Assembly: GCA_963575745.1 (NCBI GenBank)
Contig: CAUYUJ010018571.1
Coordinates: forward strand, 260,475 to 324,474
DNA length: 64,000 nucleotides
Direction of reading: 5' to 3'
Source of the DNA: Prorocentrum cordatum
Lineage: Eukaryota; Sar; Dinophyceae; Prorocentrales; Prorocentraceae
Positions 33,401-44,355 of the stretch are shown here, one piece after another. The notes below the pieces were generated by a model, which saw nothing but the letters and a program-made list of their open reading frames with translations, was not told where the DNA came from and searched no databases. Every line of letters starts with the position of its first letter. Position 1 is the first letter of the stretch. Position numbers and translations under genes: made by a program.

Positions 33401-33739
33401 GATGTCAAGAAGTCTCGTGGGACTGAGAGCAGCGCGGGCGACTTGGGGGGGGGGGCCCACTTGCCGCCTCATGATTTGCAGCAGGGAGCACGGGCCCACT
33501 TGGTTTGATTTGGCTTTTGCGTCGAGTGGTATCGTTCGTTCGTGCTTGTTTGTGCATGGGGCGCATTTGGGAGTCGCAGGCAGGCCGAGCAGCAGGCAGA
33601 CTTGACGGGGAGGCAGAGCGGGCCCCGCCCCGGATGGAAACGCGGCGCACAGCGGGATCGGCGACTTCCGTGCTGCTCACACCGGAGGCGCCGCGCCAAT
33701 GATCAGGGGAACGGGGAGCCGTTTCGGAGGATGTGTTTA

Positions 33740-33928
33740 CGGTAGGTTCGCGTCGTGTCGACCGGCGGCGACCCCGCCGCCGACATTCAACGTTGAACGC
33801 CGACGGCGGCCCAGAATCGGTCGATGTTGAACGATCGGACGTTGCGGTGACGGCCGATCGTTCAAGGTAGAACGATCCAGCGCGGTGTCAAAAACCAACG
33901 CTGGGGTCGGCACGACACGAACCTGCCG
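33740..33928. mobile_element. MITE-like foldback element with TA flanks
   Basis: Terminal inverted repeats of 24 bp face each other: CGGTAGGTTCGCGTCGTGTC plus GACC at 33740-33763, and the reverse complement of CGGCAGGTTCGTGTCGTGCC plus GACC at 33905-33928 (21 of 24 matching). TA lies directly outside both ends (33738-33739 and 33929-33930), as expected for a TA target duplication of the Tc1/mariner type. Inside are a perfect 12-bp inverted repeat (TTGAACGATCGG at 33827-33838, CCGATCGTTCAA at 33853-33864), the palindrome TTCAACGTTGAA at 33787-33798 and a GGCGG/CCGCC hairpin. It is too short to encode a transposase. Confidence 0.75.
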
Positions 33929-34407
33929 TAGACAAGGTCGAACGGTGAAGAGGAGTTCATGTTTCATGAGTTGGTCACTGTTCGCATTTCTCGTGATAGT
34001 CGAGGCGTGGCGAGAGGCCATCGAGGCATAGTCACGCGCGCAGAGGTCAACCAGATGCCACATCCCCACGCTCTCATCTGTTTCTGCCCATGTCACATCC
34101 CAATTCTTATGGCGGGGCTCATGTTTACCAGCACGTGCAGTCGAAACGTTGGAACGTGGTCAGTAATTGTTGCAAGGTGCTCTCGTGTGGTGTCTTGGCT
34201 GAGCGCAAAGGTAGGTTGGCAGACGCAGCCTAGCTAAAAGCAAGTCGGTGGCAAACGAAATGCAAGCTGCAAAAGGTAAGCGAATAGGCGAGCAAAACGA
34301 AAGTTGAGGACACGTTCAGAGGCAGCCACGCGAACATGATGACGTTGGAAGCTAAAGGCAAACCCATCCACGCGCCTCACCACCTGCAGCTTCCTTCTCT
34401 TGGCACC

Positions 34408-34464
34408 GCTCGGACGTGTGCATATTGCGAGGACCATCGAGAATTGGGCGTCTGAGCGATGGCG
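34408..34464. repeat. Short inverted-repeat family member
   Basis: TCTTGGCACCGCTCGGACGT is followed by GTGCATATTGCGAGGACCAT and CGAG, then CGTCTGAGCGATGGCGAG, an imperfect inverted copy of the first word. The left part closely matches 47183-47232; related pairs lie at 24021-24063 and, in reverse, at 28095-28142. Confidence 0.6.
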
Positions 34465-35210
34465 AGTTCTGGGGTTGGGGCGGTTGGGAGGTCCGGCCGT
34501 GCGGCGTCTCGGCCGTTGTTGGGACAGGCTTGGTGGGCACGTTTTTGCAGTGACTGCTCGTTGCGCTGAAGCGCTGTTCTCCAGGATGAGGAGGAGCAGG
34601 GGGGGGAGAGGGCACCATCGCAGCGGAAGTCGCCTGTTCAAGCAGTTGTGATGTTTTGGGCCCCGCAGTTTTTGGCTCCCGTCTTCCTTCCTCCTCCTCG
34701 GACCCCCGAGGTCGCGCTCGGCGCGGGTTCCAGAGCTCCAGCCTTTTCACCCAGGGCAGTTTTGTAGAGGGTCTGCGTCCCCCACCCATGGGCCAGCTTC
34801 TTCTCCGGGCTAGACTGAACTGTTGTGGCGGCCCCAGAGCCGGCTGCCCCACGATCTGTCTTGAGTTGTTTCAGAATGTTGGGGGTCTGCGCTGTCTTCC
34901 TCGCGCTTCCTCCCTCCTCCCCTTCGAGGGGGTAGGGACGAGGAGGGCGAGCGGACCATCGGTCGGAAGATCCCTGCGGGTTGGCACCCTCGGCCGACGC
35001 CGATCAGGACGATGACGCCAACGTTGACGGCGACGAGGTTGGCGACGACGACGCCGACGTTGACCCCGAAGTTGATGGTTCCCTGTTGTCATTCCCTACC
35101 TAGGCTCTGCCTAGAAGGGTTCTTACTCTCTGGGCTCAAAGGGGCCGGGCAGTGGAAAGCGCCCCGGGCGGTTCCCCCAGTATCCGCCCCGCGGTTCCCC
35201 CAGTTACGTC
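34465..35210. other. No gene supported
   Basis: Open frames on both strands, up to 166 residues, without domains. Short GACG-type repeats (ACGCCGACGTTGACC words) lie at about 34990-35070. Confidence 0.4.
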
Positions 35211-35214
35211 CTTT

Positions 35215-36100
35215 TAGCTTAGCGTTGCTTATCTCATCTTAGTTTAGCTTATTTCATCATAGCTTAGCTTAGCTTCATATTAGCTCAGGTTTTTCTTAGC
35301 TTAGCTGACCTTCATCTTAGCTTCGCTGAGCTTTAGCATCGCATAGCAGAGCACAGCATAGCATAGCATAGCGTAGCATAGCATAGCGCAGCATAGCATA
35401 TCATAGCATAGCCCAGCATAGCAAAGCATAGCGCAGCATAGCATAGCATAGCGTAGCGCAGCACAGCACAGCACAGCACAGCATGGCACAGCGCAGCATA
35501 ACATAGCATAGCATAGCATAGCAGAGCAGAGCAGAGCATAGCATAGCAACAAAACAAAGGCAAAGCAACAGCAGCGACAGCAGCAAAGCACAAGCAACGC
35601 AAAGCAAAAGCAAAGCAAAAGCAAAAGCAAAAGCAAAGCAAAGGAAAGGCAAAGCAAAAGCAATGTGCGACAGCTGCCGAGCTAGCCTCGATGGCCGGAC
35701 CGGAGCCCCCGCAACCAGTGCCTTCCGTAACCATTTCGGCTCAAGTCCGGAGGCCCTGCCACACAGCCGCCCACGCTCATGTCCCGAGCAAAACGCTTAG
35801 CATAGCGCAGCGCTGCATTAGCATAGCATAGCATAACATAGTCAAGCATAGCATAGCATGGCATAGCGCAGCATATCATAGCATAGCGTAGCATAGCATA
35901 GCATAGCATAGCATAGCGCAGTTTAGCATTGCATATCATAGCATAGCATAGCTCAGCATAGCACAGCGCAGCATGACATAGCATAGCTTAGCATAGCACA
36001 GCATAGCATAGCATAGCATAGCGCAGCATATCATAGCATAGCATAGCATATCATTGCGCAGCATAGCATGGCATGGCATGACATAGCATAGCACAGCAAC
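35215..36100. repeat. TAGCA/TTAGC pentanucleotide satellite
   Basis: It begins with CTTAGCTTAGC-type units (35215-35330), then becomes TAGCATAGCA with GCGCA variants (35335-35550) and a GCAAAGCAAAAGCAAAGC block (35550-35660). A non-repetitive island at about 35661-35800 contains a spliced-leader relic, after which TAGCA units resume to about 36095. Cys/Tyr/Leu/Ala-rich minus-strand frames are artefacts of the 5-bp unit. Confidence 0.95.
35724..35745 (+). other. Second spliced-leader relic
   Basis: TCCGTAACCATTTCGGCTCA followed by AG matches the dinoflagellate spliced leader with two substitutions. One is the same G-to-A change seen at 147-168; the other is a T-to-C. The next bases are TC, not a GT donor. 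It sits in a roughly 140-bp non-repetitive island within the TAGCA satellite, with no coding frame of useful length after it. Confidence 0.75.
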
Positions 36101-38080
36101 TAATGCTGCTTTCCTGGGGGCTCCAATTTCTAGGTAGGGTCGCACTGGGGTAATTATGTTCTGGCTTTCATACTTTCGTTCCCCCTCTTCGATCTTTCCC
36201 GTCCTGGCCTTCCCCTCTTTCTCGGAGGAAGGCGGAGCGACACCAGCACGACGAGCAGGTCCACCCCATGCCAGGAAGTTCACAACGCCTCCACGAGCTG
36301 GAGATTGGAGATTTCTCGAGGAGCACGTAGATTGATAGCGGCACCAGACCAACCGGGGACCGTCTCTGGCTCCTCGCAATGGAGCTGGTGGTGTCCGTCT
36401 GCCTTACCCCTGAGCCATGACCAGAAGTAATGATTCATGTCTGCATCAAGGCTTTCCTTGCAGCATTGCCTGCTCGGCGCACCCTCGGCCATGTTGGCAT
36501 GACGCTTCCGCAATTGTGCACCCTTGCCACAGTCAAGGCTGTGGGCGTTCACTGTGGCTTCGAATGGGACTCGATGTTCCGTCGGTCATTTCAAGAGTCG
36601 CCCCTTGGCGTCTCGAGGCCCAATCGAGACCTCGATCTTCATCCAATTCATTCAGGGGCCACGATGGGGGTCGGGTAACTGGGTCAGGGGGCAACGCCTC
36701 GATCCCCTATCGCCCATTGATAGCCACGAGAGGCATGTTTGCCCACTCCTCCAAGGGGCATAGGGGGTGCTTGTTTGTCCATCGGGGGCGAAAGTGCAAT
36801 CTGTCGGCGATGCCCCCTCGCCAGCCAGTCCTCCCCTCCTATCGTTGCCCCCCTTCACCCCCCGCCCTCCCCGCCTCCTCTCATCTCCCGTCGCGACCGC
36901 CAGTGCCTGGCACCCCAGCCGACAGCTTCGCCGACCACAGCCAGTTCTTCGACGCCAGCGTAGGCAGTCCGCCGGCGCACATGGGGCGGAGGGTGAGGCA
37001 AAGGGCGCAGGGGGCGGAGGAGGAAGAGGAGGAAAGAGGAGGGAGGTGGTCGAGGTTTGATCCTGGGGCGCCCTCGTCGCCATTGCTGGATCCGCTTCGA
37101 TTTTCCTGGTTGAAGCGCACCGCTGAGCAGGTCCCTGGGCACATTTGAGGACGGGGAGGAGGATGAGCAGGAGGAGGAGAAGGAGGTGCTGGAAGAGTGT
37201 CGGGAGGGAGAGAGGGCGCGGGTATGAGGGCGAAGGGGCGAAGGGGGAGGGGGGGCGAGTGTAGAGAGGAGCGGAGGAGAGAGAACAAGTGGGAGAGGGA
37301 GACGGGGACAAGTGGCAGGGAACGGGAGGAGGGCGAAGGGGGCGGAGCAGGAGTTGGAGTCACATGCTGAAGTCCAAAACGACATCAGCTTGGTTACGCC
37401 TCCTGGTTGTCTGGGCTAACCCAGCGTTCTTATTTCCAGCGGCGCACAAAACGGGAGGCGGTCGCCGTAGGTGGGTCCTCGCTGGCGCAGGCGGCCGCGA
37501 CCACGACGACGATCACGACCACGAGCACGGCCAAGCCTGCCCCCCCTCAGACGAGGCCAGGACCAGGACAACATCGGACCGGGACGAACGAGGGATATCT
37601 CTGAGTTCCAGCGGTTCTGGAGGACGCATCGGGCCCCGCGGCCTTTCCAGATCGCTTCAGAAAGGCTCTGAGGGCGCTCGAGCTCTGGAGCGATGCATCC
37701 TGGTCCCAGCCCCGCCCAGCGCCCCCTCGGCAGGCGACCCGTTGGGCCTCGGCCTCCAGACGCTGCACAACCTGCCGCCGCCGCCGCGCAGTGCCCCGGC
37801 CGCCGAGGTGCTCCGCGCGCTCTCTTCCCCCATGGAGGGGGCTCTCGGGGCCCCGTGCCTACGTCTGCGTCCTCCCGCCGCCTCCTTGCCGTGCTCCGTC
37901 TGTTCTCTTCGTTCCGCCCATCCGCCTCAGTGCAGCAATGAGTGCTGCGGCGGGCCACCCAGCTCTCATTGCTCCGACCTGTGGTGAGAGCTCTCGGCCG
38001 AACCAGGTCCCGCCGCCTCCCGCCTCCCCCCGCTTCTCCTCCCTCCATCTCCACCTCCCCCCTCCCCTGAGTTGAAGCCC
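36101..38080. other. GC-rich region, no gene confirmed
   Basis: A 243-residue plus-strand frame at 36417-37148 ends with a fairly protein-like stretch (HSQFFDASVGSPPAHMGRR), and frames up to 252 residues overlap on the minus strand. Composition is Arg/Pro/Ser-rich. A GGAGGA purine tract covers 37150-37340. No domain is recognised. Confidence 0.35.
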
Positions 38081-38260
38081 GGCCCCTCCTCCTCCTCCTC
38101 CTCCTCCTCCTCACTCCTCTGAATCCTCCCCCTTCTCTTCCTGCCCCTACGCCTTCTCCTACGTCCCCTCCCACTCCCCCGCCTCCTCATTCTTCGCTTC
38201 TCCTCTTCAAGAATGACTTCGCTTCTCCTCTTCTCTCCCTTCTCCTCTTCGCTTCTCCCT
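38081..38260. repeat. CTC/TCC pyrimidine-rich microsatellite
   Basis: CTCCTCCTCCTC at 38082-38112, followed by degenerate CTTCTCCTCTTC words. Confidence 0.85.
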
Positions 38261-39054
38261 GTCGCACCACCACACGTGTACGTAGGTCGCGCCAGGCGTT
38301 TCCCTTGAAACGTCAGGGGAAGCCTTCGATCCCGAAGTTACACATTCCCAACTCTTCCAATATGGACGGCCTCTCATATGAACAAGGAGGCTCCCGCCTT
38401 ACAAAAGTAGCGCCGCGCACATGCATCTTAAATGCTCCACCAGTTATTCGGATGGAGTGGTCGTTTTCAACATGCGGTTCTCGCTCTAGCGCCGCGTTCA
38501 TTCGTTTCGAATGCGCCCAGCCGTTACACGGATAGAGGTGGATATCCGATTTCAACAGGGTCGTTCTCCACCACAGACGTAAGTTTCAACAAACGCTGCA
38601 CGGGTGGAGGCTGGCTTGTTTTGAGCATTTCGTTATCGTTTGACGTTCCCGCAACACATATCACCATACGCCATATGTGTACTACTATTAGTCAGCTAAT
38701 CAGATGGAGTGCGGATCCTTGTGATAGTTCGTGTGACGCTTTTGTCCGATATTCGAAGTGTTGCCACTCGGATGGAGGCCAGATCATTTGCAAAGCGGGG
38801 ATGTCGTTGGGCGCTTCCTTGAAACTTATAGCCTGACCGTGCTTTAATCAAACTTTAATCCGTCTAGGTTGGAGGATGGAGGGCGGTTTTTCCAAAACAA
38901 CATTCCCGCCTGAAGAACCGCTGCCCCACGGGACACTTTGTCTTTCAATTGGGCGCATTGAGCAGGGCAAACGACATACGGTCGAGACTGGTGAGGAGGG
39001 GACATGGGACGAGAGGGTTTATTGCAGCGTTGTTGATACCACTTTGGTTTATGT
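38261..39054. other. AT-richer stretch, possible old repeat
   Basis: The word CGGATGGAG and close variants recur near 38449, 38529, 38600, 38700 and 38769 at irregular spacings of 68-101 bp, so this may be a decayed tandem array. No gene is supported. Confidence 0.3.
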
Positions 39055-39165
39055 TGGTCCTCCTCATCCTCCGCTCCCCCTCTCCTCCTTTCATCCTCCC
39101 TCCCCCTCTTCATCCTCCCTCCTCCCCCGTGTCCCCCTCCCTCTCCTCATCCTTTCCTCCCCTCC
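39055..39165. repeat. CCTCC/CTTCATCC pyrimidine-rich repeat
   Basis: About 110 bp of almost pure C/T built from CCTCCTCATCC and CCCTCC words. Confidence 0.8.
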
Positions 39166-39984
39166 TCCAGACGGTCACTCTGGTGGCACAACGCTCCACG
39201 TTTCGGTAGCGAGGGACTAGAAGGACAGTTCGGCAGGGCTTGGCACACGGTCGAAGGACGCTGGGCGAGTGAGAGTGCAGGGGGGGAAGAGGAAGGTTTT
39301 GGCGGACTCTGGGGCCGCATGACGCAGGTCGGAAGAGGGGATCAGGATTACCGAAGTAAGTAGGGACAGGAATTGGGACGATGCCTGACCTTATTTCTTG
39401 ACCATAGCAAAAAACAGCAACGACGGCAGCGATGAGCCATTCGAGTTCGAATTCGTCCAGTCTATTTTCTAGCGATGCCGTGCCTTCAACAATGGCCGAC
39501 GTCAGGCAGTTCTTGCCCATTCCGTAGGGAATCGTTGCCGGTGTCGTTACGAGCGTTGTCATTTCTTAGCGGGGAGTGCTTGGCTAGCAGCCTTAGTTGA
39601 CGGTTTGGAGCAGCATTTTTTGATGTGCAGCGCTTTTTTGATTGCACTAGGAGGGCGTCCACAGAGGAGGAAGGATGGGGGCGGAGATGGAGGTTTCGGA
39701 GATCATGGGGTGTGGGCGAATGAAACATTGACGGCCCTCCTCGTCCCCCTCGTCGCCACCATCGCGATGTGCGGGAGCTGGTAAGCCAATGATTTGCGAT
39801 AAGGGGGTCGTACATGCTGCATAATGATATCGACGATGACCTGTTGATGGCTCCCCCCTCCCTCCTCCCCCCCTGCCAGCGACGGGGACGAACACGTGAC
39901 GAAGACGCAGACGCCCGCGCGAGTCCTTCCGAAGTCCCTCGAGTCATACAGAAGCATCTCCAGGGGGCCTCCAGAGACCCTAGC
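39166..39984. other. No recognisable gene
   Basis: Mixed composition. Overlapping frames without domains. Confidence 0.4.
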
Positions 39985-40010
39985 AAAGACCACCACCGAT
40001 CAGTATCACA

Positions 40011-40054
<44 letters not shown>

Positions 40055-40078
40055 CATATATATATATATACACACACT
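39985..40078. repeat. TA dinucleotide microsatellite
   Basis: CACATATATATACATATATA continues as TA and TATACA units to about 40072. It is the longest pure TA tract in the window. Confidence 0.95.
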
Positions 40079-40546
40079 CGATAGGTTGGTCTTCGAACGA
40101 CGTCTATCTCACACGCATGCGTTCTGGGGCCGTCGGGCTTTTGTTCCAGGCGCCCGCGCGGTCGGCCGTGCCAAAGCTTAATGGTGCGCGCGCGACGCCC
40201 CGCCCAAATGTTGGCGCCTCTGCTGCCCGTGCTTCTGCTCCTGCCGCGTCGAGCGTGTGGGGGGGGCGCCCTGCGCCGGGCGGCGGCGCCTCGGTGCTGC
40301 TGGTGGAGCTGGCGCACGTGGTTCCCAAACTCTCTCCACGCAACTCCACACGGCATACGGGCACAGCCTCACAGCGCCCCCCCCCCCCACCCTTCGCAAC
40401 GACGGGGTCTTTCGCAGCTTCGCCGCCACCACGGGCACGAGCTTCGACACGTTCTGCCCCCGCGACGTCGACGCCCTCGACGACGGCGGCGTCGAGGCCA
40501 TCCGACATGCTCATGAGTGTCGAGCAGGAGTGCTGCTGGCCCCCCT

Positions 40547-41500
40547 TTCATCGGCAAGCCCGTGTTCATCAGCAAGAGGAAGGGTGGCGTAAGGCTTGTC
40601 GCCCATCGCCCACCTCGCCGCACTGGTCCGCGTCCACAGGCGACTGCGGCGTGACGTCGCGGCCGCCTTGGGGAGGGCCCACCCCGGGGCTTTCTGGTGG
40701 GCCTGCGCAGGCAAGGCCTGCGAGCGAGCGTTCTGGCAGCAGCTGGCCTGGAGCGAGTGGCTCAAGGCCAAGCGCGGCAAGAGGCCCGACTTCGACTGCA
40801 GCTCAGCGGCGGTCATCCTCGACTTGTGGAAGGCCTTCGAGCAGCCGAGGCACCAGCACCTCATCGGCGCCGCCGCGCAGCACGACTTCCCAGTATGGGC
40901 GGTGAAGCTCCAAGTCTCCCTTTGCCGTACGCCGCGGGCGCTGGAACTCAACGGCGCGGTCTCGGACCTCATCGAAGTTCAGCAGACGGTCCTCGCAGGG
41001 GACATGTGGGCCACCTTCATGAAGCTCATCCTCCTCAGCCCGCTCGACCGCGCCTTGCGGGCCTCGCCGAGCATCGTCCCGTCAGTCGCGGTCGGCGACC
41101 TGGTCTTCCAGCGAGTGGGAGGCAGCAGGCGCGTGACCGACGACCTCGTCGCCAGTGTCACCAGCATCGTCAGCGAGTTGCGCACGGTGGACATCCACGC
41201 CGCCACCAAGAAGTCTCTTCTGCTGGCCGGCGCGCCCGCAGCGGCCGCGGCGCTCGAGAGCCGCCTGGCCCGGGCCGCCAAGGCGCGGCCAGCGGGTGCC
41301 GCCCGCGACCTTGGAGTGGATGGCGCCCGGGTTGGACGGGCGCCCAGGCTCGTCCGTCGGCACCGCCCCAAGCAGGCCGCGAGGCGAGTCCCACGCCTCA
41401 GGCGGCTCTTGGGCCCAGGGCACCGCCGCCATGTCGCAGCAAGGATTTTCAAGCAGGGGGTCGAGGCCAGCTGTGCCTACGGCGTCTGCTGCACGAGGAT
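40547..41500 (+). other. Reverse transcriptase domain, degenerate
   Basis: FIGKPVFISKRKGGVRLVAH at 40547-40606 fits the fingers region just before motif A. Motif A is AVILDLWKAFE (40809-40841), with the expected Asp at 40821-40823. A motif-B-like stretch is QQTVLAGDMWATFMKLILLS. At the YxDD position (motif C) the sequence is VAVGDL (41085-41102), so the first metal-binding Asp appears replaced by Gly. A Lys-containing motif-D-like stretch ATKKSLLLAG follows. Loss of the catalytic Asp agrees with the frameshifts in showing a dead copy. Confidence 0.65.
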
Positions 41501-42394
41501 CGGCGACACCGATCTCGACACCGCGCGCATGATGGCGTTCAGATCAGTCGAGATCTGCCCTCAGGCAAAAGTCGCGCCGCCGTCCTCGCCACCATCAGCA
41601 GGGACTACGGCCCCGTGTTCAAGGCGACGTGCGACCCAGTTTGCACGTTGCACAGGGCTGCCTGGGAGCGGTGGCTCCCCGGACAGGCCCTGGACAAGGC
41701 CTTCGCAGCGGCCCTGGCAGCGTCGGGCAGCGGGGCCGACGGCCGCGGTCCCGTGGAGGCCGCCCCCCTGCCCATGCGCCGCGTGGTTTTGGAGGCGGCC
41801 TTGCTCGACGCGTGCATGGACCACGCGTGGCGGCTCTCACCGCAGCGTCAGCGACACCAGCCCGTGGCTCACCAAGAAGCTGCTCGGCCGCAGCTGAGAG
41901 CACTGGCGGGGCATGCAGCTCAGCAAGCACGACGCCTCCTGGCTCGACGTCGGCGTCGATTTCGGCCTGCTTCCGCGGCGACGGCCAGCGGCCACGGCAC
42001 CTCCCACGAAGCACGGAGCTGGCCCAGCCTCAGCAGCGAGCAGCGCGGTTACCTTAAGTCCTGCGTCGTCGACGGCAAGTGGACCAACGCCAGGAAGTAC
42101 GGTCGTAACGCGAGGCGCGCCCCCTCGGGCAACTGCGAGCTCTGCCCCAACCACGTCGGCGACCTCTGGCACAGGCACTTCTGCTGCAGCGCCATCCAGG
42201 ACCGCGGCCTCAGCCTCCCGAGCGAGATCGCCCTACTGTTGCCGCAGCAGGACAGCGCCTTTGCCGAGTGCCTTGTCGAGCGCGTCCTATTTCCAGCCCA
42301 GCAGCTCCTTTGGGGGCCTCCCAACGGCGGCTTCCTCGACCACCTCCGCTGGTGTCGCGGTGAGCCAGGCGAGCCTTTCGTCGGCCAGCCACTG

Positions 42395-42870
42395 CACTTC
42401 GACGGCTCACTGTGCGATGCGCTGCTGGCCGAGGGCCGTGATGCGCAGGCCGCGGCAGCGGTCGTCGAGATACCTACAGGCCCCGAGGAAGCCGATCCAG
42501 GCGTTGGCAGCCGCACCAAGGTGTTGGGCGCGCCGCTGGTTGGTCCCTGGCAGAGCATCGAGGGCGCGGAGCTGCTGGCGGTGCTCATCGTCCTGCGGCA
42601 CGCCATCCCGCCCATCGAGCTGCGCTGCAGCGCCAGCTACGTCGCCGACGGCGTCGACGTACGGGGCGAGACCCGTGCGACGTTGGCGTCCTCAGAGTGG
42701 GGCATCTCTGGCGACAGGTGCGGCAGGCGCTCCACGACTTCGGCGGCGTAGGCCCAGCGGGGCTCGCGATTGTCAAGATCAAGGGCCACGCCACCACCGC
42801 CCATGTCACCCGCGGCATCATCGCGCTGAAGCAGCGCCGTGGCAACTACGAGGCCGACCATGTCGCGGGA
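42395..42870 (+). other. RNase H domain, split by one frameshift
   Basis: All four acidic positions of a type I RNase H can be assigned: Asp in HFDGSLCD (42401-42403), Glu in GAELLAVLIVLRH (42569-42571), Asp in YVADGVDV (42647-42649) and Asp in GNYEADHVAG (42856-42858). The loop His is in KIKGHATT (42787-42789). The first three acidic residues are in one frame; the His and last Asp are in another, with the change near 42710. The motifs are better preserved than those of the RT domain. Confidence 0.7.
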
Positions 42871-43669
42871 GAGACAGAGGCAGCTGCGCGCTCAGCTCTT
42901 CGTCGGCGGTGTCGCGCACCGGACTGGGCGGTCGCGGCTGGCGCCCCAGCGGCCGCCGAAAGGGTCGACTGCTTGCGCGGCTGCGTGGCCCGCGACGAGG
43001 CCAGCGAGGACCGCCTCCCCCTCACCGAGCACACGTTCGGCACGCTCTGCTCGGGCGGGCCCCATTGGCGCTGCACGGCGCGTCTGCGCACGGCGCGGGC
43101 AAAGAAGTCGAAGCAGGCGCTGCGTCGATGCCGTGCGCCCCCAGGATCGCTTCAGTGGCCGGGAAGGCGGCGCCTTCAAGTGCGGCAGCGGGCGTGGCCA
43201 TTGCGGCGGTGGCGGCGGCAGCCGCGGCAGCCGCGGCAGCCGCCGACGGCGCCGACAGCCAACCAGGAGTGCTCGGGTCTGGTCGGGGCCAGGACCCCAC
43301 GCCGAGCGCGGTGGGGCAGGGGCCCGCGACCGCAGGCGAGGTTCGCTCGGCGCGCGGCCAGGACCCAGCGTCGAGCTCGCGGGGCCCGCCACCTGCCCCA
43401 GCGGGGGAAGCTGCGGCCCAGGGCGCCGCCGCGGCCAGCGGCCAGGTCGGAACCGCGGCCACTCGCGGGTGGACCTCGGAGGCAGCTGCGAGGCCCCGAT
43501 CCCCACGGCCCGCCACGGCACAGCCGTCGGCGGGACCAGCGGCGCCTGCTGTCAGCACCCCACCACCTCGGCTCGCCTCGCCGACGGCGCGGCCGCTGGC
43601 GAGGCACCAGGCCTCTCGAGCGCCGCCGCCGCCACGCGGCTGGGCTAGCCGCTGACTCTTCGGCGCCAC

Positions 43670-43830
43670 TCGCGCGCCCCGCCGCGACGGCCCACGCGTC
43701 GTCGGCGGCTCCCCGTGCCGCGACGGCCCACGTGTCGTCGGCGGCGGCGGGTTACGCCGCGATGGCCCACGCGTCGCCGGCGGCCACCCCGAGCCGCGAC
43801 GGCCCGCGCGTCGTCGGCGGAGGCGGGCTT
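43670..43830 (+). repeat. 36-42-bp tandem repeat, about four copies
   Basis: CGCGACGGCCCACGCGTCGT followed by CGGCGG recurs near 43682, 43718, 43760 and 43796. Spacings of 36, 42 and 36 are all multiples of three, so one frame reads repeats of the AATAHASSAAP type. It starts directly after the retroelement stop. Confidence 0.75.
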
Positions 43831-43914
43831 CCGTGCGCCCGTGGCGTGCGCAGGGGGCGTCGGTCACCTCCGTCCTCCTGGGGCCTTGCCCCCCTCCCCC
43901 CCCAAAAAAAACGT

Positions 43915-44355
43915 TTGCGGTGTACACGTGCGCTGTGGTGTATCCACGCGTGGCGGTGCACGCGAATATCGTGGTGTACACATGCGTTGTGTTGCATATG
44001 GCTGCTGCGGTGTTACACATTCGCTGTGTTGTACACCGGCGTTGCGGTGCACGCAAGCACCGTGGTGTACACAGGCGCTGCGTCGTACACGGCTGTTGCG
44101 GTGTATGCAGGCGCTGTGGTGTCTCCGCGCGTTGTGATGCACGCGAGCATCGTGGTGTACACATGCGTTGTGTTGCACATGGCTGCTGCGGTGTTACACA
44201 TTCGCTGTGGTGTACGCCTGCGTTGTGGTGCGCGCAAGCACCGTGGTGTACACAGGCGCTGCGTCGCACACGGCTGTTGCGGTATACGCAGACGCTGTGG
44301 TGTACACGCGCGCTGTGGTGCACGTGAGCACTGTGGTGTACACAGGCGCAGTGGG
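43915..44355 (+). repeat. Higher-order tandem repeat, 181-bp unit of about 30-bp subunits
   Basis: TCGTGGTGTACACATGCGTT followed by GTGTTGCA(T/C)ATGGC recurs with a 181-bp offset (43970 and 44151). Within each unit are about six related 30-bp subunits of the form CGCTGTGGTGTACACRCGCG. Met-free Val/Cys/His-rich frames across it are artefacts. Confidence 0.8.

Larger units (their letters stand above)
40280..43655 (+). pseudogene. Retroelement polyprotein remnant (reverse transcriptase + RNase H)
   Basis: Protein-like sequence runs about 3.3 kb across at least five frame changes and an in-frame stop at about 41895. Order: upstream RT flank (about 40400-40545), RT (40547-41500), a connecting region (41545-42050), a Cys/His cluster CELCPNHVGDLWHRHFCC (42134-42187), RNase H (42395-42870), then an Ala/Pro-rich tail ending at 43655. 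Approximate junctions: near 40605, 41545, 41830, 42050, 42710 and 43140. No endonuclease domain is visible upstream, so the copy is probably 5'-truncated. The layout resembles retroelement polyproteins common in dinoflagellate genomes; the lack of integrase or protease fits a non-LTR type. It is clearly inactive. Confidence 0.7.

Noticed and set aside
35301-36379. Cys/Ala/Met/Leu/Tyr-repeat proteins on the minus strand
   Set aside because: They are translations of the TAGCA pentamer satellite.
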